Shown here one piece after another: positions 57,583-64,000 of a stretch of DNA of 64,000 bases (positions are counted from its first letter, which is position 1; the number at the start of each line of letters is the position of its first letter). Made by a program: the position numbers and the translations under genes. The notes under the pieces are model-generated. The model had not been told where the DNA came from. It did not search any database and saw only the letters and a list, made by a program, of their open reading frames with translations. Location: assembly GCF_030433645.1 (NCBI RefSeq), contig NZ_JAROCG010000001.1, positions 558,001 to 622,000 of the forward strand, given 5' to 3'. This DNA comes from Arthrobacter burdickii (GTDB lineage: Bacteria > Actinomycetota > Actinomycetes > Actinomycetales > Micrococcaceae).

Positions 57583-58545
57583 ATGGATTTCCTAGGGACC
57601 GTACTCTTCCCTTTCGAGTGGCTCGTTTCATGGATCATGTTCCTGTTCCATGAGGGCTTCTCCTTCCTGGGGATGGACCCTGCTTCGGGCTGGACCTGGA
57701 CTCTTTCCATCATCGGCCTCGTCGTCGTCATCCGGACGGCACTGATCCCCGTCTTCGTGAAGCAGATCAAGGCGCAGCGCGGCATGCAGGCGCTGCAGCC
57801 GGATCTCCGGAAACTCCAGCAGAAGTACAAGGGCAAGACGGACCAGCTCTCGCGCCAGGCCATGACGCAGGAGCAGATGGCGCTGTACAAGAAGCATGGG
57901 ACCAACCCCTTCGCCGCCTGCCTGCCGATCCTCATCCAGATGCCGTTCTTCTTCTCCCTCTTCCGTGTGCTGAACGGTGTTTCGCGCGCCAGCGAGGAGG
58001 GCGTGAGTATCGGTGCGCTGCAGGTGGAGTCGGTGCGCCAGTTCGACGCCGCGACGATCTTCGGCGCTCCCCTCTCGTCGACCTTCCTGGGCAGCTTCGG
58101 CGCCAATGGCAACATCAGCGTCATCATCCTGTCCCTGCTCATGATCGTCGCGATGACGGCGTCCCAGTTCGTGACGCAGAAGCAGATCATGGCGAAGAAC
58201 ATGTCCGAAGAGGCGATGCAGAGCCCCTTCATGCGTCAGCAGAAGATCATGCTGTACATCCTTCCCCTGGTGTTCGGCATCGGCGGTATCAACTTCCCGA
58301 TCGGTGTCCTCGTGTACTGGACCACCACCAACGTGTGGACCATGGCGCAGCAGTTCTACGTCATCCGCAAGATGCCCACGCCCGGGTCCCCGGCAGCGAA
58401 GGCACTCGCCGAGAGGCGCGCCAAGAAGGGCCTGCCCATGGTTCCGCTCCTCGGTGAGCGGAAGACCGAGCCGGCGATCGAAGCGGTTTCAGAGCCCCGG
58501 GGCCAGCGCGTCCAGCCCCAGCGCAAGAAGAGGAAGAAGCGATGA
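57583..58545 (+). CDS. yidC: Membrane protein insertase YidC
   Basis: A 320-residue Oxa1-type insertase with five helices, lacking the large periplasmic domain of enteric YidC, as usual in Gram-positives. Core: WTLSIIGLVVVIRTALIPVFVKQIKAQRGMQ with the hydrophilic-groove Arg, PFAACLPILIQMPFFFSLFRVL, FVTQKQIMAKNM and FPIGVLVYWTTTNVWTMAQQF. The C-terminal tail is Lys/Arg-rich, probably ribosome-binding. Its stop overlaps the khpB start (ATGA). Confidence 0.96.
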   Translation: MDFLGTVLFPFEWLVSWIMFLFHEGFSFLGMDPASGWTWTLSIIGLVVVIRTALIPVFVKQIKAQRGMQALQPDLRKLQQKYKGKTDQLSRQAMTQEQMALYKKHGTNPFAACLPILIQMPFFFSLFRVLNGVSRASEEGVSIGALQVESVRQFDAATIFGAPLSSTFLGSFGANGNISVIILSLLMIVAMTASQFVTQKQIMAKNMSEEAMQSPFMRQQKIMLYILPLVFGIGGINFPIGVLVYWTTTNVWTMAQQFYVIRKMPTPGSPAAKALAERRAKKGLPMVPLLGERKTEPAIEAVSEPRGQRVQPQRKKRKKR

Positions 58546-59105
58546 CGGTAGACAACGAAGAGCAGACGCCCGAGATCAACACCCCCGAGTCCAACGACGA
58601 TGTTGAGACGGGAACAGGGAGCAGCAAGGCGGCGAGGCTGGATGAAGAGGGCGACGTCGCCGCGGACTACCTCGAGGAACTCCTCGATATCGCGGACATC
58701 GATGGAGACATCGATATCGAGGTCCGCAGCGGGCGAACCTACATCTCGATCGTTTCCGAGGACGCGTCCGACTCCGGGCTCAGCTCGCTCGTCGGGCGTG
58801 ACGGAGAGGTGCTCGAGGCACTGCAGGAACTCACCCGCCTGAGCGTGCTGACCGCAACGGACACCCGTTCGCGGCTGGTGCTGGACGTCGACGGCTATCG
58901 TGACCGTCGCGGGCGCGAGCTGGCGAAGATCGCCCAGGACGCCGTCGACACCGTCAAGGAATCGGGTGAGGACGTGGCTTTGCCTCCCATGTCTGCCTAC
59001 GAGCGGAAGATCGTCCACGACGTGGTTGCGGACCTGGGCTTCGTGAGCGAGTCCGAGGGCGAGGGTCCGTCGCGGCACATCGTTGTTTCCCCCAGTGATG
59101 ACTGA
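58542..59105 (+). CDS. khpB: RNA-binding KH/R3H protein KhpB (Jag)
   Basis: A 187-residue protein with an acidic N-terminus, a KH-like domain (GLSSLVGRDGEVLEALQELTRLSVL) and an R3H domain (GRELAKIAQDAVDTVKESGEDVALPPMSAYERKIVHDVVADL). The Jag_N domain is absent. Orthologues bind many RNAs and link to cell elongation. The start overlaps yidC and the stop overlaps rsmG by 8 bases. Confidence 0.93.
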   Translation: MTVDNEEQTPEINTPESNDDVETGTGSSKAARLDEEGDVAADYLEELLDIADIDGDIDIEVRSGRTYISIVSEDASDSGLSSLVGRDGEVLEALQELTRLSVLTATDTRSRLVLDVDGYRDRRGRELAKIAQDAVDTVKESGEDVALPPMSAYERKIVHDVVADLGFVSESEGEGPSRHIVVSPSDD

Positions 59106-59769
59106 GGTTCCGTCCTCGACTGCCAGTGCTCCTCCGGAGCCGACGGCGGAGGAACTGGCTGCCGCGACCACCGTGTTCGGTGGTCAGCTGGACCTTGCCC
59201 GCGGGTTCGTCCGGCACCTGGCGACCAGCGGCATCGAACGGGGTCTGCTCGGACCCCGGGAGGTCCCCCGACTCTGGGGCCGGCACGTTCTGAACTGCGC
59301 CGTCGTCTCTGAATTGATGAGGCGGGACGCAACGGTTGTCGACGTCGGCAGCGGCGCCGGGCTTCCGGGACTGGCGATCGCCATCGCCCGGCCGGACCTG
59401 CACCTGCATCTTGTGGAGCCACTGGAGCGCAGGGTCATCTGGTTGAACGAAGTGGTCGACGACCTCGCACTGCCGAACGTGTCAGTGCACCGGGCCCGCG
59501 CGGAGCAAGTGGTGGGAGAGGTCCGAGGAGACTACGTGACGGCGCGCGCCGTCTCGGCTCTCACCACCCTCGCCGGCTGGACCATTCCCCTGGCGAAGCC
59601 GGGCGGGGAAGTACTCGCCATCAAGGGTCGCAGCGCTGCCGAGGAGATCGAGAAGGCGCGCAAGCTCATCCGGAAGCTGGGCGGCGGAGCAGCGGAGATC
59701 CTCACGGCCGGTGCTGGTGTCCTCGAGGAACCAACGACGGTGGTCCGTATTCCGGTCCGCGCCGCCTGA
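59098..59769 (+). CDS. rsmG: 16S rRNA (guanine-N7) methyltransferase RsmG
   Basis: A 223-residue SAM-dependent enzyme that makes m7G at position 527 (E. coli numbering) of 16S rRNA. SAM motif VVDVGSGAGLPGLAIAIARPD, LVEPLERRVIWLNEV, and VTARAVSALTTLAGW. I chose ATG at 59098, which fits MTEVPSS; the frame is open to 59083. In this organism type it stands before parA, with 101 bases between. Length is normal for the family. Confidence 0.94.
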   Translation: MTEVPSSTASAPPEPTAEELAAATTVFGGQLDLARGFVRHLATSGIERGLLGPREVPRLWGRHVLNCAVVSELMRRDATVVDVGSGAGLPGLAIAIARPDLHLHLVEPLERRVIWLNEVVDDLALPNVSVHRARAEQVVGEVRGDYVTARAVSALTTLAGWTIPLAKPGGEVLAIKGRSAAEEIEKARKLIRKLGGGAAEILTAGAGVLEEPTTVVRIPVRAA

Positions 59770-59870
59770 GTCGTCCGTCCGACGGACGCAGCACCCTCGT
59801 CCCAATCCTCCCCCCACTTCCGGCTACCCTTGTAGATAACGACGTCTGGCATGTGAGAGTGAGTTACTGA

Positions 59871-60959
59871 GTGACCATCAAGGACGCCCCCGCGAAGAAG
59901 TCCGAGTCCCTTCTGGTGCCCCGACAGCCCATCGCAGACGGCCTAAGCGTAAGGCAACCTGTAGAGGTTGCGAATCCCACTGTTGGCGTTGTTTCACGTG
60001 AAACACCGGCGGCTGTTTCCGATGCGGTGGAAGCTCCGGCTGCGAAGAAGACGGGCAAGGGTAGGAGTGTCATCGATACGATGGACGACTCGTCGCCGCT
60101 CGGCCGTGAACTCGCGAGGGAAGCCAAACGCCGGGAGAAGCTGTTGGGCAAGGAGCTTCCGAAGCCGAAGAACACCCGGATCATGACCATCAGCAACCAG
60201 AAGGGTGGCGTGGGGAAGACGACGACGACGGTCAACATCGCCGCAGCCCTCGCCACTGCCGGGCTGCAGGTGCTCGTCATCGATATCGACCCGCAGGGCA
60301 ATGCCTCGACGGCGCTCAACATCGACCACCATGCCGACGTCGACTCGATCTACGACGTACTCATCGACGATGTTCCCCTTGCTGACGTCGTAGCGCCCTG
60401 TCCGGATGTTCCGAACCTGATCTGTGCTCCCGCGACGATCCACCTGGCCGGCGCCGAGATAGAACTCGTGTCACTAGTCGCCCGCGAGCAGCGGCTCCGC
60501 CGTGCGATCGATGTGTATGCGAAGCAGCGCGAAGAGAAGGGGGAACCGCGCCTGGACTTCGTGTTCATCGACTGCCCTCCGAGCCTCGGTCTGCTGACGG
60601 TCAATGCCTTCGTCGCTGCGAAGGAAGTTCTCATCCCGATCCAGTGTGAGTACTACGCGCTCGAGGGATTGAGCCAGCTGCTGAAGAACATCGAAATGAT
60701 CCAGAAGCACCTGAATTCGGACCTCACGGTTTCCACCATCCTGCTGACGATGTACGACGGCAGGACCAACCTCGCCGCGCAGGTGGCTGCCGAGGTACGT
60801 GAACACTTCCCCCAGCAGGTGCTGAAGGCAGTCGTGCCGCGTTCCGTGCGGATCTCCGAAGCGCCCAGTTACCAGCAGACGGTCATGACGTACGATCCCT
60901 CCTCGAGCGGTGCCCTGTCCTACCAGGAAGCGGCAGCTGAAATAGCTTCCCGGCCATAG
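59871..60959 (+). CDS. parA: Chromosome partitioning ATPase ParA
   Basis: A 362-residue deviant Walker ATPase that moves ParB-parS complexes. The first 100 residues are a low-complexity extension; the ATPase begins NTRIMTISNQKGGVGKTTTTVNIA with signature K111 and K116, then IDIDPQGNASTAL, and FIDCPPSLGLLTVNA. A parS site is in frame at codons 41-45 (V-S-R-E-T) in the extension. GTG start. It is followed by parB after 76 bases. Confidence 0.96.
   Translation: MTIKDAPAKKSESLLVPRQPIADGLSVRQPVEVANPTVGVVSRETPAAVSDAVEAPAAKKTGKGRSVIDTMDDSSPLGRELAREAKRREKLLGKELPKPKNTRIMTISNQKGGVGKTTTTVNIAAALATAGLQVLVIDIDPQGNASTALNIDHHADVDSIYDVLIDDVPLADVVAPCPDVPNLICAPATIHLAGAEIELVSLVAREQRLRRAIDVYAKQREEKGEPRLDFVFIDCPPSLGLLTVNAFVAAKEVLIPIQCEYYALEGLSQLLKNIEMIQKHLNSDLTVSTILLTMYDGRTNLAAQVAAEVREHFPQQVLKAVVPRSVRISEAPSYQQTVMTYDPSSSGALSYQEAAAEIASRP
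59990..60005. other. parS site inside parA
   Basis: TGTTTCACGTGAAACA, the perfect 16-base ParB-binding palindrome, within the coding sequence of the ParA N-terminal extension. Confidence 0.97.
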
Positions 60960-61035
60960 CGGCCGGGCGTATCGGTCCAGGCGGACCCGAAAGATGTAGC
61001 GGTGGAGCGTTGCTCCACACTCTGGAAGGAAGAAC

Positions 61036-62577
61036 ATGGCGGAAAAGCGGCGCGGTCTCGGCCGAGGGCTGGGGGCGCTCATCCCCAGTGCTCCCGCCGA
61101 CGAGATTCCCGAGCAGACGCGGCCTGAAGCCGAGGTGGCCAAGCCGGACCGGTCCGGGAACAGTGCCACCGAGGTGTCGCGGAAGGCGGGCGGAAGGCCC
61201 GTGGACCTCTTCTTCGAGCGCGTCACCGAGGAGGACGTGGCCGAGCAGCCACGTTCCTACTCGTCCGCGCTGAGGAGCGGTATCAACAGGAACGTGCTCG
61301 AAGCTCAAACCAAGCGCGTTGCCAAGACCGGTTCCGGCCGCAAGAGTGCGGCGGTCGACGGAGCGAAGGGCGGCAAACCGAAGGCGGAGCCTGCCACGCT
61401 GCCCGCCGCGGACCCGGCAGCAGCCCCCGCCGCGGAGGCGGAAGTCGGCTCCAATGGGACGGACGAGGACGGCCCCGGCGTGCCTGCGCCCTCTCCGATC
61501 GCCGCTGAGGAACGCGTCGGTCCCACCCCAAGGACCACCGACGCGCTTGCTGGTGGCGAAAAGGTTGTTGAAGCCCGATCTGCGGACGCTGACGAGGCAC
61601 CGGCCGACGGGCCCGCAAATATCGACTCGACCAGTACAACGGATGCGAGTCGGGCGTCTCAGGGAGCATCCGAAGGAGATGTACACCCCGCCGTTTCACG
61701 TGAAACGGCGCTCACCTCCCCGTCGTCGGTCAGCGCGACCGCTTCGGAGGGGCTCGTCGAGGTGCCGGGAGCCACTTTCGCAGATCTCCCCCTCGAAAGC
61801 ATCCACCCGAACCGGAAACAGCCCCGCGTCGAGTTCAACGAGGACGAGCTCGCCGAACTGGTCCACTCGATCCGTGAGATCGGCGTGCTCCAGCCCGTGG
61901 TCGTCCGACCCTCGCAGGAGAGTGGGGGTGCTCCCTATGAGCTCGTGATGGGCGAACGGAGGTGGCGGGCCTCCCGGGAAGCGGGAATGGCCACCATTCC
62001 TGCGATCATCCGCTCGACGCTCGACGACGACCTGCTGCGTGACGCTCTCCTTGAGAACCTTCACCGGAGTGCTCTCAATCCGCTCGAGGAAGCGGCGGCG
62101 TACCAGCAGCTGCTGGACGACTTCGGCTGCTCGCATGACGAGCTGGCGGGGCGCCTTGGTCGTTCCCGGCCTCAAATCTCCAACACTCTTCGGCTGATGA
62201 AGCTTCCGCCGCTGGTTCAGCGCCGTGTAGCGGCAGGCGTCATTTCCGCCGGCCACGCGCGCGCCCTCCTGGGACTGAACGACGCTGCCGACATGGAGAA
62301 GCTCGCGCAGAGGATCGTCGCCGAGGGTTTGTCTGTGCGATCGACGGAGGAGGTTGTCGCTTTGAGCGGGGGCCTCCGGAGGGCGACGAAGTCGGCCACC
62401 CCACGCGACGGTGCGCGACACGAGCGGCTCGACTACCTGGCCACCTCTCTGTCCGACCGGCTCGACACCAACGTCAAGATCACCCTCGGCGCCAAGAAGG
62501 GCCGCGTCAGCATCGAATTCGCCAGCGTCGATGACCTGAACCGGATAATCGGCGTCCTGTCCCCGAAGACGGATTAG
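61036..62577 (+). CDS. parB: Chromosome partitioning protein ParB
   Basis: A 513-residue CTP-dependent DNA clamp. It begins with the ParA-contact motif [14 protein letters not shown]. Residues 35-240 are a very long Ala/Pro/Glu/Asp linker, absent from ordinary 300-residue ParB proteins. The conserved part starts at about 245: [27 protein letters not shown] motif GERRWRAS (306-313), [24 protein letters not shown] helix-turn-helix, and a C-terminal dimer domain. A parS lies in frame at codons 220-224. AAGGAAG precedes the ATG. Confidence 0.96.
   Translation: MAEKRRGLGRGLGALIPSAPADEIPEQTRPEAEVAKPDRSGNSATEVSRKAGGRPVDLFFERVTEEDVAEQPRSYSSALRSGINRNVLEAQTKRVAKTGSGRKSAAVDGAKGGKPKAEPATLPAADPAAAPAAEAEVGSNGTDEDGPGVPAPSPIAAEERVGPTPRTTDALAGGEKVVEARSADADEAPADGPANIDSTSTTDASRASQGASEGDVHPAVSRETALTSPSSVSATASEGLVEVPGATFADLPLESIHPNRKQPRVEFNEDELAELVHSIREIGVLQPVVVRPSQESGGAPYELVMGERRWRASREAGMATIPAIIRSTLDDDLLRDALLENLHRSALNPLEEAAAYQQLLDDFGCSHDELAGRLGRSRPQISNTLRLMKLPPLVQRRVAAGVISAGHARALLGLNDAADMEKLAQRIVAEGLSVRSTEEVVALSGGLRRATKSATPRDGARHERLDYLATSLSDRLDTNVKITLGAKKGRVSIEFASVDDLNRIIGVLSPKTD
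61692..61707. other. parS site inside parB
   Basis: CGTTTCACGTGAAACG: perfect 14-base core within the low-complexity linker of parB, coding V-S-R-E-T. Confidence 0.95.
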
Positions 62578-62599
62578 CCGCGGACAGCTTCTTCAATTG

Positions 62600-62640
62600 C
62601 CGGGTCTGGTTTCACGTGAAACCAGGCCCGGTTTTTCTTT
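62600..62640 (+). terminator. parB terminator built on a parS site
   Basis: A 32-base near-perfect palindrome (arms CCGGGTCTGGTTTCAC and GTGAAACCAGGCCCGG, one wobble position) is followed by TTTTTCTTT, 22 bases after the parB stop. The centre is a perfect parS core. Confidence 0.85.
62608..62623. other. parS site in the parB terminator
   Basis: GGTTTCACGTGAAACC, perfect 14-base core at 62609-62622. Confidence 0.95.
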
Positions 62641-62846
62641 ACTCCTGTCTTCCATGGCTCTGCGCCGTGCCGGGACAGCGCCTCGCGGGTTCGCTTTCTC
62701 CTTTCGGGCCCTGCCGACCACCCATACGGGTCGTGAAGGCTTGGAGAATGGACGGTCATTGCACTTCGGTAGGTCTGAAGGTCATGAGCTGGTCGGAACG
62801 GGTCAGCCCCGGTGATGGCGCTTTCTGGGCAGCTGCGCTGCCCCGC

Positions 62847-62862
62847 TGTTTCACGTGAAACA
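62847..62862. other. parS site
   Basis: TGTTTCACGTGAAACA, perfect 16-base site in non-coding DNA. Confidence 0.97.
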
Positions 62863-63525
62863 GGTCCACGTGTGCACCCGACGATTTCAGCCGGTTTCCG
62901 ACTAGCGCGAGAAACGACGAATCGTTGGAGGGCAGGTCAACGCGGGCCCTCGGCGGGGCGACCGGCAGTCAGGCTTCGACGGCTTCCCTCGGGCAATCGT
63001 TCCTCGCGGTCCCTATTTCCTGCAGCAACGGGGATCGGACGCAAATCCGGGCGCTCCGCGTCGTCCGCGCATCTGGCGGTAACGCGATCAGCGCCAGTAG
63101 ACGCAGCAGGGAGGGTCCCTCCGTCACGCGCGTCGTTTCGCTTCTTGTCGTCACAAACGTCCGCCGTCGACAATGCGACGCGGGGTGGCGCTCTTATCGC
63201 TGGGTGGCGCTCGTGGAGCGAGCCGTGGGGCGGCCCAAGCGGGTAGAGCGACGACTACCGGCGAACGACTAGTGTACGTCGCTTCTGTGCTTGCCGATTG
63301 GCTGAATGTCTCGGGCAAGGCGGATCGGCCATGGAGCCTGTAGAACCGGCACAGGAGACTCCACAGCTCCACCAGTCGCACAAACCTTGGCCCGGATGGG
63401 TTCGACCCTGTCTGCCGAGTCCTACCTTCTTACGCTCGCCACTACGGAGGACGGAAGCAGCGCCTCAACAAGGGCGGGCGGTGGAGCGTGATGTCGGCTC
63501 CATGTGGCTGGTACCCGCGGTGCTG

Positions 63526-63539
63526 GTTCCACGTGAAAG
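63526..63539. other. Degenerate parS-like site
   Basis: GTTCCACGTGAAAG, two mismatches from the 14-base parS core. It may bind ParB weakly. Confidence 0.5.
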
Positions 63540-63674
63540 ACTAGCCGCTGTGGGCCGGGCGCTCACGGAGATGGTGGTGCTGGTAATGCCCGGAAGCAGC
63601 TTTATCGAAAGCGGAGTTGGTCATCGTCACCCTCCACCTCGGTACTACCAGCCAGCACGCCGTCTCCGCACTGA

Positions 63675-63690
63675 CGTTTCACGTGAAACA
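63675..63690. other. parS site
   Basis: CGTTTCACGTGAAACA, perfect 14-base core in non-coding DNA. Confidence 0.96.
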
Positions 63691-64000
63691 CGGCCGGGAT
63701 CAGACCTCCCTGCTTCTTTTGCTGGTGTTCCTGGCGATGGTGCCACTGTCGAGCACGTTGGACCGAGGAGTAGCGCCTGAGAGGGGCTGCTACGTCTGGT
63801 CCCCTCATGCCTTGTGCTTCTGATTCTTCCAATGACCCAGCAGGCATTCCTCTGTCGTTTCGACGGAGCTGGGATGAACCGTATCTGAGCCCTGGTCGCG
63901 TGATCCAACAGGGCTGAGGTGAGCAGGCGGCGCGTGCTCGGGGCTTTGGCCGGCGAGGGTGGAGACGAGCCTGGGAGGCGTTTCGGGACGGCCGCCCTAT

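Larger units (their letters stand above)
62641..64000. other. Gene-poor parS region right of parB
   Basis: About 1.36 kb without a frame that looks like a protein gene on either strand. Frames of 60-160 codons exist, but their translations are Arg/Ser/Pro-rich, lack ribosome sites and overlap each other, as expected by chance in GC-rich DNA. Two perfect parS sites and one degenerate copy lie here. A short inverted repeat AGCCCTG/CAGGGCT is near 63890-63917. The far right end could hold the start or end of a gene I cannot recognise. Confidence 0.6.

Noticed and set aside
62812-63780. Several 60-160 codon frames right of parB
   Set aside because: They overlap each other, lack ribosome sites and contain V-S-R-E-T only because parS is translated; no domain is recognisable.

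Overview
This is 64 kb of high-GC actinobacterial chromosome spanning the replication origin. Protein sequences and gene order point to the family Micrococcaceae, most likely an Arthrobacter-like genus; that placement is my inference from recognition, not from a search. From about 28 kb rightwards the order is the conserved actinobacterial origin region (tRNA-Leu, fhaA, fhaB, pstP, rodA, pbpA, pknA, pknB, pabA/trpG-like, sortase, crgA, ppiA, tRNA-Ala, tRNA-Ile, DUF3566, gyrA, gyrB, dciA-like, recF, gnd, dnaN, oriC, dnaA, rpmH, rnpA, yidD, yidC, khpB, rsmG, parA, parB). Genes left of dnaA up to gyrA lie on the minus strand and those from rpmH to parB on the plus strand, so both sets are read away from the origin.

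Layout. 0-12.5 kb: an organic-acid permease and its divergent GntR regulator, a small MmcQ-like protein, phosphoketolase, a complete non-homologous end-joining pair (LigD and Ku) with an SRPBCC gene between them, a Trk/Ktr potassium uptake pair, a haloacid dehalogenase-like gene. 12.5-22 kb: tRNA-Val, an Hsp20 with both CIRCE and HAIR-like operators, two SDR oxidoreductases, an orphan pstS and an unknown small gene each behind a three-unit PHO box, Dps, a GAF-ANTAR regulator, an FAD dehydrogenase, a LysR-type sensor domain lacking its DNA-binding domain. 22-28 kb: the SOS mutasome operon imuA-imuB-dnaE2 behind a clear LexA box. 28-38 kb: the FHA/phosphatase/kinase/peptidoglycan operon, whose genes mostly overlap by stop-start. 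38-45 kb: sortase and small membrane proteins, CrgA, rhomboid, cyclophilin, three tRNAs and a DLW-39 family micro-ORF. 45-56 kb: gyrase, recF and replication initiation genes with oriC. 56.6-62.6 kb: ribosomal protein L34, RNase P protein, membrane insertion and chromosome segregation genes. 62.6-64 kb: a stretch without a recognisable gene that carries several parS sites.

The strongest non-gene signals are: a compact cluster of four perfect DnaA boxes between crgA and the rhomboid gene, about 14 kb from oriC; five perfect parS cores and one degenerate copy, of which one forms the parB terminator hairpin and two are in-frame inside parA and parB (each coding V-S-R-E-T); PHO-box controlled transcription of an unknown 73-residue protein; apparent leaderless promoters for pstS and imuA; and two short tandem-repeat patches at 9.2 kb and 22.2 kb. 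I did not find a CRISPR array, prophage, insertion sequence or a clearly new multi-gene system; most of the window is core genome.
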